A stretch of DNA of 64,000 nt from UBA7328 sp965247965. GTDB lineage: Bacteria; Bacteroidota; Bacteroidia; Chitinophagales; Saprospiraceae. Positions 26,647 through 34,887 of the stretch are shown here, in pieces. The position numbers and the translations under genes were made by a program. The stretch covers positions 496,001-560,000 of the forward strand of contig OZ252053.1 of NCBI GenBank assembly GCA_965247965.1, given 5' to 3'. The stretch's first letter is position 1. Each line of letters starts with the position of its first letter. The notes under the pieces were generated by a model, which was not told where the DNA came from, searched no databases, and worked only from the letters and a program-made list of their open reading frames with translations.

Positions 26647-29600
26647 ATGAAGTCATTATCAGATAATTGGAGACCGTTTTTAAAAGTGAAATTTTTAACA
26701 TGGGCAACCTGTTGTATGTTGCTCTTTATAAATGTTAGTTGTGGGGACGAAGTCAATTCAGGTCGTGGATTGCCTATTCAGCCCGTAGCACCTGACTTTC
26801 GTGCCAGAGACATAGCTGATTGGCAGACGTTTCGACAGTTGAGTGATTACCAGGGCTCGCATGTTGTGCTGTTGTGGTTAAATGACAAATGGCTGTCACA
26901 AAACCAAGATGCAATGGCAGAGACAATACGGACCGTTCAAGGTGCTGCCGGTGATCAAAAGGTCATTTTTCTACTCTTTGCCCCTTTGCTGCGTACACAG
27001 ATACATCAGTATGAGGGTGGGCCGGACCACACATCCTATTCTTATCTTGGTGGGGATTTCATACTAAAGGAAAACTTTACGGACGCCTACGCCCTTGGTG
27101 ATCCCGGACTAAAAGTGGCAACGCTATATGGAGTAACAGTATCACCACATGTTATCCTGATCGATCCAAATGGAATTCTTAAATATTCTGGCGCAACTTC
27201 CGGATTAGCTGGAGCCATTTCCGATGCTTTGGATGGACAAATATTGGTCCCACAATTCATAGATGCGGAAATACCCCTTGATTCCGTTAAAACCGCAAGC
27301 AAGCAACAGGTGACGGCGCTTAATCTGAAAGGCAAAGCTGACGCACCCACCGAGCCGCTTTCGCTGTGGTACAGGCAACCGGCGTTTGACTGGGAGACCG
27401 AAGCGTTGCCGCTGGGCAACGGTTCGATTGGCGCCATGGTGTTCGGCGGTATTACAAATGAACGTATTCAGTTTACGGAAGAGACGTTCTGGGAAGGCGG
27501 TCCTGATGAAAATGGTTGGAAGGATCCGGATCCTCTTGGCACAGCAGACCCTGACCGCTGGAAACGTGAGAAAAAGATTTGGGTGGGGACTGACGATGTG
27601 AATGTTCAGGGTAAGCTTTTGGGATTTCATGATAATGGTATGTCGTTTTACTATGGCGATATGTCTCATTATCAACCTATGGGCTGGGTGAACATGACGT
27701 TTGACAGCAGTGGTGATATCCGCAACTACAAACGACAACTGGATATCAGACGCGGGGTGCATACGATCACATATGAACAAGGTAATGTCCAATTAACTCG
27801 AGAATATTTCTGTAGTAACGTAGATCAGGTCATGGTCATGCGGCTGGGATCGTCCAAACCCATTAACATGACAGTTGACCTGGCATTTGATTTCAATGCC
27901 GTAAAGTCTGTAGAAGGTAACACCCTGGTCGGGCGTGGCGCTCATCCGTCTAACGATTTGAAATATACCGTGCGTATGGCTGTGGATTCAAAGGATGGTA
28001 AGATTGTTGCAACCAAAGACGGGATCAGTGTTATAACCGGAAGCGAAGTGACTGTTGTGATGGCAGTGGCAACTGATTATGAACAGGTTTGGCCGACCTA
28101 TCGCGGCAGGGATCCTGAGGCCTTGACTAAGCAGAGGATAGCCAATGCAAAGTCAAAACCTTATAATAAGCTGCTGGCGGATCATTCATCCGAACACAGG
28201 GAACTGATGGATCGAATGGACCTGGATTTTGGTGGAGCTGAAATGAAAGAGCTTCCAACTGACGAAAGGCTTCGCTTGTACAAAGCCGAAGGCAGCCCGG
28301 ATCGTCACCTGGAAACATTGCTATTCCAATTTGGTCGATACATTTTAGTCAGCAGTTCGCGTAAGAACTCACAGTTGCCGGCAAATCTACAGGGAGTATG
28401 GAATCTCGAAAAAGTGCCGTTTGCCTGGAGCTGTTTTTTTCTTGACATTGATCAGGAGATGAATTATTGGGCAGCTGAAACCGGTAACCTCGGAGATCTA
28501 TCTGCTCCGCATATCCGATTCATCAACAGCCTTCGACCTGCCGGACGTGTGATTGCCGAGACATTTTACGGATCCCGGGGTTGGACATGTGGATACTTTG
28601 GCGGCCCGTTCGGGATCGCCGGTTTATCATTGATCGGGGGATATAACCAATATGGTCTGTGGCGAGAAAGTGCTGCGTGGCTATGCCAAAACGTCTGGGA
28701 CCACTATGCGTTTAGTGGCGATAAAGAGTTCCTGAGGACTCAGGGCTACCCCATCATGAAGGGCTGTGCTGAATTCTTCCTCGATGACCTGGTGGAAATG
28801 GAGGACGGTACTTTGCTGCTATGTCCCAGTTCTTCACCGGAGAATTTAGAACATGGTCCATTAGTCACAAGAGGTACCGGGTTTGGCCAGCAAATGGCAT
28901 GGGATATCCTCAATAACACGATTGAAGCTAGTGAAATACTGGATGTGGATCCTGAGTTCCGCAAGGAATGTGAGAACGCATTTAATCGTCTTTCCCCGAA
29001 CAAAATCGGCCGCAGAGGGCAAGTACAGGAATGGTATGATGACAGGGATATTGTCGAAACCAGGCACCGACACATATCGCACCTGGTGGGCCTTTATCCG
29101 GGAAGGGAGATATCAGTAGAGAAGACTCCTGAGTTGGCCAAAGCCGCCCGTGTAACTATGCAAGGTCGTGAAACGGGTGACATGCTGGACTGGGTAGCGG
29201 GGCATAAAATGTGTTTATATAGCAGGTTGTACGAACCCGAGAAAGCTTACACCTACGCACGCAGAATATTGAGTGGCGAGGGTGATCGTCTTTTCGATAA
29301 CATGTTTACCTCTACGCTGGATATTCTGCAGATTGACGGGAACTGCGGTTATGTGGCCGGTGTTGCCGAAATGCTGATTCAGAGTCATCTTGGTGAGATA
29401 CATCTTCTTCCCGCTTTGCCAAAAGCGTGGGGCACAGGCTCTGCCAAAGGACTGCGTGCGCGTACGAGTATCGAATTGGATATTAAATGGGAGAACATGA
29501 AAGCTATTTCAGCCGAGGTTCGACCCAAAATTGATGGCACGCGCAAAATACGTGCACCGAAAGGTCAAACAATAACAGCAATAAAGCACGATGGTCAAGA

Positions 29601-29679
29601 AGTTAATTTTGATTTAGATGATACAGGTGCTGCAGTAGTGACGATAAAGGCTGGAATAACCTATCAGTTGCAGTTTTAA
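26647..29679 (+). CDS. Thioredoxin-like domain fused to GH95 alpha-L-fucosidase, lipoprotein (copy 2)
   Basis: The start chosen is the ATG at 26647 (MKSLSDNWRPFL) for a 1010-residue protein; the longer open frame overlaps the GH29 gene. The architecture equals copy 1: lipoprotein signal (NVSC), cysteine-free redoxin-like domain (NDKWLSQNQ at the CxxC site), then GH95. This copy keeps the consensus RHRHISHL..LYPG stretch that copy 1 lost, but the Asn-rich catalytic strand reads FFLDIDQEMNYW, so both asparagines usual there are aspartates. CPSSSPEN and QIDGNCG are preserved. A ~510-bp tract (27081-27590) is nearly identical to 20521-21030, while flanking coding DNA is clearly more diverged, indicating local gene conversion. 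Substrate specificity is uncertain. Confidence 0.85.
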   Translation: MKSLSDNWRPFLKVKFLTWATCCMLLFINVSCGDEVNSGRGLPIQPVAPDFRARDIADWQTFRQLSDYQGSHVVLLWLNDKWLSQNQDAMAETIRTVQGAAGDQKVIFLLFAPLLRTQIHQYEGGPDHTSYSYLGGDFILKENFTDAYALGDPGLKVATLYGVTVSPHVILIDPNGILKYSGATSGLAGAISDALDGQILVPQFIDAEIPLDSVKTASKQQVTALNLKGKADAPTEPLSLWYRQPAFDWETEALPLGNGSIGAMVFGGITNERIQFTEETFWEGGPDENGWKDPDPLGTADPDRWKREKKIWVGTDDVNVQGKLLGFHDNGMSFYYGDMSHYQPMGWVNMTFDSSGDIRNYKRQLDIRRGVHTITYEQGNVQLTREYFCSNVDQVMVMRLGSSKPINMTVDLAFDFNAVKSVEGNTLVGRGAHPSNDLKYTVRMAVDSKDGKIVATKDGISVITGSEVTVVMAVATDYEQVWPTYRGRDPEALTKQRIANAKSKPYNKLLADHSSEHRELMDRMDLDFGGAEMKELPTDERLRLYKAEGSPDRHLETLLFQFGRYILVSSSRKNSQLPANLQGVWNLEKVPFAWSCFFLDIDQEMNYWAAETGNLGDLSAPHIRFINSLRPAGRVIAETFYGSRGWTCGYFGGPFGIAGLSLIGGYNQYGLWRESAAWLCQNVWDHYAFSGDKEFLRTQGYPIMKGCAEFFLDDLVEMEDGTLLLCPSSSPENLEHGPLVTRGTGFGQQMAWDILNNTIEASEILDVDPEFRKECENAFNRLSPNKIGRRGQVQEWYDDRDIVETRHRHISHLVGLYPGREISVEKTPELAKAARVTMQGRETGDMLDWVAGHKMCLYSRLYEPEKAYTYARRILSGEGDRLFDNMFTSTLDILQIDGNCGYVAGVAEMLIQSHLGEIHLLPALPKAWGTGSAKGLRARTSIELDIKWENMKAISAEVRPKIDGTRKIRAPKGQTITAIKHDGQEVNFDLDDTGAAVVTIKAGITYQLQF

Positions 29680-29778
29680 CAAGTACAAACATAAGGAACA
29701 CCGGAGCAATTGAAAATGTATGAAAATCTTTAATTTTAATTTCAACTAATCAGTCTACTGATAGTTAACAACATAATT

Positions 29779-31374
29779 ATGAACACCTTACAAATGAAAA
29801 AGTACATAGGAAGTAACGGTTGCGTGGTACTATTGTTCTCTGCCATGATGTTAAATCATGGTTGTGTGGTGGAAAAAGAATCTCCCCCCAATGTTGTCTT
29901 TATCCTTGGCGACGATGTGGGCTATGGAGACCTGGACTTTTACAATCCCCACTCCGGTTTTCCCGCGCCGAACATTAGGCGGCTGGCCGAAGAAGGGATC
30001 CGTTTTACAGATGCACATGCCAATTCTATCTGCTCCCCGACCCGCTATACAATTATGACCGGAAGGTACCACTGGCGTTCCTGGCTAAAGTGGTCGGTCC
30101 TCCTTCCATTTGAACCGCCGTTGATTGAAAAAGACAGGCCGACCCTGCCTGGTCTGCTCAGGGAACATGGATACCATACAGGATGTATAGGGAAATGGCA
30201 CCTGGGATGGGAATGGCAGGGTCTGGACGGCAGGCCGCTCCTGCTCGTAAATGAGGATGGCACACCGGGCTATACACGGCTTTCGTACGCGAGGCGGGAC
30301 ACCCTGCTTCAAATGGGCCCTGAAGTGGATTATTCCGCGCCTATCGGGGAAGGACCTACAACTAGGGGATTCGACTATTATTTCGGAGAGGGGGTCATTA
30401 ACCAGGCGCCTTTTGCCTGGATACAGAACGACCGCTTTGTTGAAAAACCTGTAATGTACTGGGGCGGGAAATCGAAGCAAGAAGAAACCCCGGATCCAAA
30501 CCGGTGGGATTGGAGCCAGGATCCCCGCCCTGAAGGTCACGCATCCATTCCCTCCTGGTCCCCGTGGGAAGTAATGCCAGAACAATCCCGGCAGGCAGTC
30601 AATTTTATCAGAAAGCAGGCGGATGAAGCACACCCGTTTTTCCTTTACCTGTCTCTGACCGCCGTACATTTTCCCATTGTGCCTGCGCCGGAATTTCAGG
30701 GAAAAACATCTTCCCCGATGGGTGATTTTATAAACCAGATGGACTGGGTCGTTGGTCAGGTGATGAATGCGCTGGAAGAAAGCGGTCAACGGGAGAACAC
30801 ACTCATAATTTTTGCAAGTGACAACGGCGGTGCAGAGTACTACGGATCGAGCAATTACCCCTGGCGGGCCGGGAAGGGAAGCATCTACGAAGGGGGGCAC
30901 CGCGTACCCATCGTTTTTTCATGGCCAGGGAAACTGCCTGTAAACAAGATCTGCACACAGCTTTTCAGCAGTACGGATTACTTCCGGACAATCGCCTCGC
31001 TGCTCGGTATCCCTGTACCGGATGATGATGCACCCGACAGTTTTGATTTTTCCGGGATCCTTCAGAACCCGGAAGACGCATCACCTGTCCGCCAGACTAT
31101 TGTCCACAGGAGCGGAGACAAGCCTGTCATTTTAGACCTGTTTGCGGTGCGTAAAGACAACTGGAAGCTGATAATGAATGATAAAGAGGGGCAGATAGGC
31201 ACAGACCCCGACAAATTTGAACTTTATAATTTGGACATGGATCCGGCTGAAACACGTAACCTGTACCTGGAAATCCCGGAAAAGGCCGAAGAGCTGCATC
31301 AGCTGATGATCAGGTTAAAGGATAATCCGGAGAGGAAGGTCTTTGAAGACACTGTTTCAAGTGCGGAAAATTAA
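29779..31374 (+). CDS. S1-family arylsulfatase lipoprotein
   Basis: A 531-residue sulfatase, with an in-frame alternative ATG at 29794 that would give a more usual signal (MKKYIGSNG). The lipobox-like NHGC lies at Cys29. The core has VVFILGDDVGYGDLDFYNP, the formylglycine motif CSPTR (Cys85-Arg89) in CSPTRYTIMTGRYHW, and FASDNGG around residue 345. The long insertion after GKWHLG (about residues 150-230) is typical of the arylsulfatase A/6-sulfatase-like branch with enlarged loops. It follows the second GH95 gene by 99 bases in the same direction and is absent from the first block. It is intact, with unknown target sulfate position. Confidence 0.93.
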   Translation: MNTLQMKKYIGSNGCVVLLFSAMMLNHGCVVEKESPPNVVFILGDDVGYGDLDFYNPHSGFPAPNIRRLAEEGIRFTDAHANSICSPTRYTIMTGRYHWRSWLKWSVLLPFEPPLIEKDRPTLPGLLREHGYHTGCIGKWHLGWEWQGLDGRPLLLVNEDGTPGYTRLSYARRDTLLQMGPEVDYSAPIGEGPTTRGFDYYFGEGVINQAPFAWIQNDRFVEKPVMYWGGKSKQEETPDPNRWDWSQDPRPEGHASIPSWSPWEVMPEQSRQAVNFIRKQADEAHPFFLYLSLTAVHFPIVPAPEFQGKTSSPMGDFINQMDWVVGQVMNALEESGQRENTLIIFASDNGGAEYYGSSNYPWRAGKGSIYEGGHRVPIVFSWPGKLPVNKICTQLFSSTDYFRTIASLLGIPVPDDDAPDSFDFSGILQNPEDASPVRQTIVHRSGDKPVILDLFAVRKDNWKLIMNDKEGQIGTDPDKFELYNLDMDPAETRNLYLEIPEKAEELHQLMIRLKDNPERKVFEDTVSSAEN

Positions 31375-31432
31375 TTACATGATGCCATGCATATTAAAAG
31401 GAATCCAATTTATAGAAAAGACACATGAAATG

Positions 31433-31500
31433 CCACAGAAACAACACGCGAATTGCTTGCAATCCTGAATCAGTGGCTGGAGGAAACACGTCAACACTGA
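31433..31500 (+). pseudogene. 3' remnant of a sulfatase gene
   Basis: This short frame reads ATETTRELLAILNQWLEETR and stops at 31500. It lines up with the C-terminus of the sulfatase at 16973-18415 (ERTHELLQTLNQWVEETRLK). Nothing upstream continues it. A sulfatase of that type evidently once stood here and was lost, leaving its last ~22 codons just ahead of the next gene. Confidence 0.7.
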
Positions 31501-31529
31501 TGATGCGCCAGAAGAAAGACAAGTACAAA

Positions 31530-33284
31530 ATGAAGGAACACCAGAGTATTTACCTTCTGGTCGTATTATTTCTGCTTGCCAGTTCTGCGTGCCGAAAAGT
31601 TGATCGTCCGGACAGGCCAAATGTGATTCTGATCATGACCGATGACCAGGGATATGGAGACCTGGCCTTTACAGGTAATCCCTTTATTCAAACGCCGAAC
31701 CTGGATGAATTTCATTCGGAAGCATTACGTTTCACAGATTTTCACGTTGATGTGATCTGTACACCCACACGGTCCGCGCTGATGACCGGGCGTAATTCAT
31801 CCCGGACCGGAGCATGGTATGCCATCAGTGGCAGGACCATGATGCATGAAGATGAGATCACCATGTCCGAGATCTTCAGGGATAACGGGTATCAAACGGG
31901 GATATTCGGCAAATGGCATCTGGGAGATGTTTATCCCCACCGGCCCCAGGATAACGGGTTCCAGAAAGCTGTCTGGCATAAAGGTTCTAAAGTTGGCGAC
32001 CCCCCTGATTACTGGGGGAATGATTATTTCGACGATACCTACGAGGACAACGGGGAATTGAAGGAGTATGCCGGGTACTGTACCGATGTATGGTTTGAAG
32101 AGGCCCTGAAATACATAGAATCCTGCAGGGGCCGGCCATTTTTTGTATACCTTCCGACGAATGCCCCTCACGGGCCCTTTTTGGTTGAAGAAAAGTATGC
32201 GTTGCCCTATAAGGACAATGAGAATGTGCACAATGCCAATTTCTACGGGATGATCGCCAATATCGATGAGAATTTCGGACTGTTGCGCGCCAAGCTACAG
32301 GAATGGGAGATCGAAGACAATACCATTCTAATATTCCTAACCGATAATGGTTCTTCCGGCGGGTCTAATACCAGTTTAGACGGTTGGCCCACGGTTGGTT
32401 ATGCCGCTGGCATGCGCGGAATGAAAGGATCCCTGTATGAAGGCGGGCACAGGGTGCCCTGCATGATCAGGTGGCCCGGAGGAGAGATCACAGGAGGGAA
32501 AGATATTGATCAGTTAGCGGCACATTATGATCTGCTTCCCACCTTGATGGAATTATGCGGACTTGAAAGGCCCGAAAATGCTTTGCCTATGGATGGAAGA
32601 TCTGTTGTTCCGCTTTTAATGGGCGATACGGATAGCTGGCCGGAACGTAAACTCATTATCCAGTTTCAGGGGGGTGCATATTTCAGGTATGCGCCGCAAC
32701 CATGGACAGAAACGGTGGTTATGACTGAGAACTGGAGACTGGTGGGAGGTGAGGAGTTGTATGAGATCACAGCGGATCCCGGCCAGCAGAATGATGTTTC
32801 CCTGGAGCATCCCGCCGTGGTTGAGGAATTACGAAAGGAATATGCGCCTTTTTGGGAGCAGGTTAAACCAAGAGTGATGACTCCTGTACGGATTCATATA
32901 GGCAGTGAAGAGCAAAATCCCTTGATGCTCAACACATGGGACTGGTATATGCGTGTTGGTTACTCGGTGACAAGCCAGTCACAGATGGATAAGATAGTAC
33001 CCAGGCAGGGACCCTGGAAGTTGCATGTGACCAGGGATGGTCTGTACAGGTTTACTTTGGGTCAAAAACCTGAGGTTGCAGCTTTCCCGATCGATGCCGA
33101 AACCGCAAGACTCAGGATTGCAGATTATGATCAAACAATTGAAATACCGCAAGGTGCTGAGGCGGTTGTTTTTGAAGTTACCCTGAAATCAGGGGAAGCC
33201 GACCTGGATACATGGTTTATCCGGCATGACGGAAATTCCGGGGGCGCCTATATCGCTGAAGTAGAGCTCATAGAGGATGATTAA
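31530..33284 (+). CDS. S1-family sulfatase with C-terminal sandwich domain, lipoprotein
   Basis: The start chosen is 31530 (MKEHQSIYLLVVLF), because the longer frame runs back through a sulfatase remnant and lacks a signal peptide. The 584-residue product has lipobox ASSAC (Cys21), core NVILIMTDDQGYGDLAF, formylglycine motif CTPTR (Cys77-Arg81), and FLTDNGSSGG. After the catalytic region an extra ~150-residue C-terminal segment, from about ARVMTPVRIHIGSEEQNP, looks like a beta-sandwich. The pseudogene at 12282-13867 carries the same kind of extension and is its closest relative in the window. The neighbouring sulfatase starts 19 bases after its stop. It is intact and probably surface- or periplasm-anchored. 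Confidence 0.9.
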   Translation: MKEHQSIYLLVVLFLLASSACRKVDRPDRPNVILIMTDDQGYGDLAFTGNPFIQTPNLDEFHSEALRFTDFHVDVICTPTRSALMTGRNSSRTGAWYAISGRTMMHEDEITMSEIFRDNGYQTGIFGKWHLGDVYPHRPQDNGFQKAVWHKGSKVGDPPDYWGNDYFDDTYEDNGELKEYAGYCTDVWFEEALKYIESCRGRPFFVYLPTNAPHGPFLVEEKYALPYKDNENVHNANFYGMIANIDENFGLLRAKLQEWEIEDNTILIFLTDNGSSGGSNTSLDGWPTVGYAAGMRGMKGSLYEGGHRVPCMIRWPGGEITGGKDIDQLAAHYDLLPTLMELCGLERPENALPMDGRSVVPLLMGDTDSWPERKLIIQFQGGAYFRYAPQPWTETVVMTENWRLVGGEELYEITADPGQQNDVSLEHPAVVEELRKEYAPFWEQVKPRVMTPVRIHIGSEEQNPLMLNTWDWYMRVGYSVTSQSQMDKIVPRQGPWKLHVTRDGLYRFTLGQKPEVAAFPIDAETARLRIADYDQTIEIPQGAEAVVFEVTLKSGEADLDTWFIRHDGNSGGAYIAEVELIEDD

Positions 33285-33303
33285 TAATGCTAAAAAGCCA
33301 AAA

Positions 33304-34776
33304 ATGAAACATTTAATATTTATTACTAGTGCAGTGACATTGCTCGTCACAGCGCTGGCCTGTTCCCCTGTAAAGGATAGTGCCCAAAAGTATAATGTAT
33401 TGTTTATCGCAGTGGATGATCTGCGTCCGAAGCTTGGCTGTTACGGGGATACGGAGGTCCTTTCGCCGAACATTGATAACCTCGCCTCACAGGGTATTGT
33501 ATTTATGAATCATTATGTTCAGGTTGCCACCTGCGGGGCCTCGCGTAGTGCTCTAATGCTGGGCAGGATGCCGGTAGATAGAACCGGTTTTTCGAATGGC
33601 GCCTTCCGCCCCTTTACCAAGCTCAGGGAGTCGGGAGTAGTGCCGGACCTGAATGATTCCACTGGTCTGATTGTCCTGCCAGAACTATTCAAACTCCATG
33701 GATATACTACGGTGGTTACCGGCAAAATATCACACAATCATCAGACCCAATCTGATATGCCCGGAGCCTGGGACAGGTCATACCCTTACCCAGATCACCT
33801 GGACAGACCAGCGCAAAGACGAAGAGAGAAGGCTATGGTAGTCAAAATACTTGATGGACCTGATTCCACTTTTATTGAAGGGAAGATTGCAGCGGATGCC
33901 GTCAGTGAACTGGAGAGACTCAAGGCGGAAGATAAACCATTTTTCCTGGGAGTCGGATTCATCAGACCGCATCTACCGTTTTGGGCCCCTCAGAAATACT
34001 GGGATCTATATGACCGTGACAGGTTAAAACTTGCGGATTTTCAGGAAACGCCATCCGGCTGTGACCGCAATATTAGCCTGCATGAAAGCTTTGAGATGCG
34101 TGACCAGTACACCCAGCTTGACGTACCCGATGCAGAAACCGAATCCAGGATCCTGCGACATGGCTACAATGCCTGTATCAGTTATATCGATGCCCAGGTG
34201 GGAAAGGTGCTGGCCGAGCTTGACCGCCTGGGATTACGGAAAAATACAATTGTCGTGTTGTGGGGCGATCATGGCTGGCACCTTGGGGATTACGGTACAT
34301 GGGGCAAGCATACCTGCTTTGACTGGGGCCTGCGAAGTCCCCTGATAATAAGTATGCCAGGCATGGAAAGCACAGGTCCAGCCCTGGGACTGGTGGAGAC
34401 CGTAGACATCTACCCAACACTTGCTGAGATCTGCGGACTGAAAACGCCTGTAAACCTCGACGGGAAAAGTATGCTACCACTGATTGATAACCCGGGACTT
34501 CCCGGCAAAAAATATGTCAGGGGATATATGGCCGAAGGATTCTGGAGGGAAGACAAATTTCTGCTTCGCCAGTTCAAACAACAACCAATGGGTTACACCA
34601 TAAGGACGGAGCGGTACCGCTTTGTTCAGTGGAGGGACAAGAGCACGGGGCAGCCCCTTGATTACATTGAGCTTTATGATCACCACAACGATCCGGGAGA
34701 AACCATCAATGTTGCTGAAGAGAATCCCCGGGTGGTAGCAGAGTTAAGTAAGTTCATTACTCCGGTAAAGCACTAA
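33304..34776 (+). CDS. S1 sulfatase, iduronate-2-sulfatase-like (copy 2)
   Basis: The start chosen is 33304 (MKHLIFITSAVTLLV), which gives a normal lipoprotein signal with TALAC (Cys20); an upstream ATG at 33277 would overlap the preceding gene. The 490-residue product is a close paralogue of 23331-24800, with YNVLFIAVDDLRPKLGCYGD, formylglycine motif CGASR (Cys77-Arg81) and WGDHGWHLGDYG. Differences from copy 1 are scattered and mostly conservative, consistent with an older tandem duplication of the GH29-GH95-sulfatase block. The duplicated leader B starts three bases after its stop and leads into a third GH29 gene. It is expected to be functional. Confidence 0.92.
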   Translation: MKHLIFITSAVTLLVTALACSPVKDSAQKYNVLFIAVDDLRPKLGCYGDTEVLSPNIDNLASQGIVFMNHYVQVATCGASRSALMLGRMPVDRTGFSNGAFRPFTKLRESGVVPDLNDSTGLIVLPELFKLHGYTTVVTGKISHNHQTQSDMPGAWDRSYPYPDHLDRPAQRRREKAMVVKILDGPDSTFIEGKIAADAVSELERLKAEDKPFFLGVGFIRPHLPFWAPQKYWDLYDRDRLKLADFQETPSGCDRNISLHESFEMRDQYTQLDVPDAETESRILRHGYNACISYIDAQVGKVLAELDRLGLRKNTIVVLWGDHGWHLGDYGTWGKHTCFDWGLRSPLIISMPGMESTGPALGLVETVDIYPTLAEICGLKTPVNLDGKSMLPLIDNPGLPGKKYVRGYMAEGFWREDKFLLRQFKQQPMGYTIRTERYRFVQWRDKSTGQPLDYIELYDHHNDPGETINVAEENPRVVAELSKFITPVKH

Positions 34777-34778
34777 TT

Positions 34779-34887
34779 CGACCTATAATAAATCAAAATA
34801 AGAAATTTAGCATAAGAAAATTAACTCTTAGATAAACATATGGATAGCTCAGCGACTCTGTCCCATGAATTAGAACCCTTCTTAATT
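34779..34887 (+). repeat. Duplicated ~110-bp leader, copy B
   Basis: The leader between the sulfatase stop and the GH29 start at 34888 matches 23143-23254. Its position right before a start codon suggests it carries the promoter or untranslated leader of the GH29 gene. No standard TAnnTTTG element was recognised inside it, so its regulatory role is inferred from conservation and position only. Confidence 0.7.
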
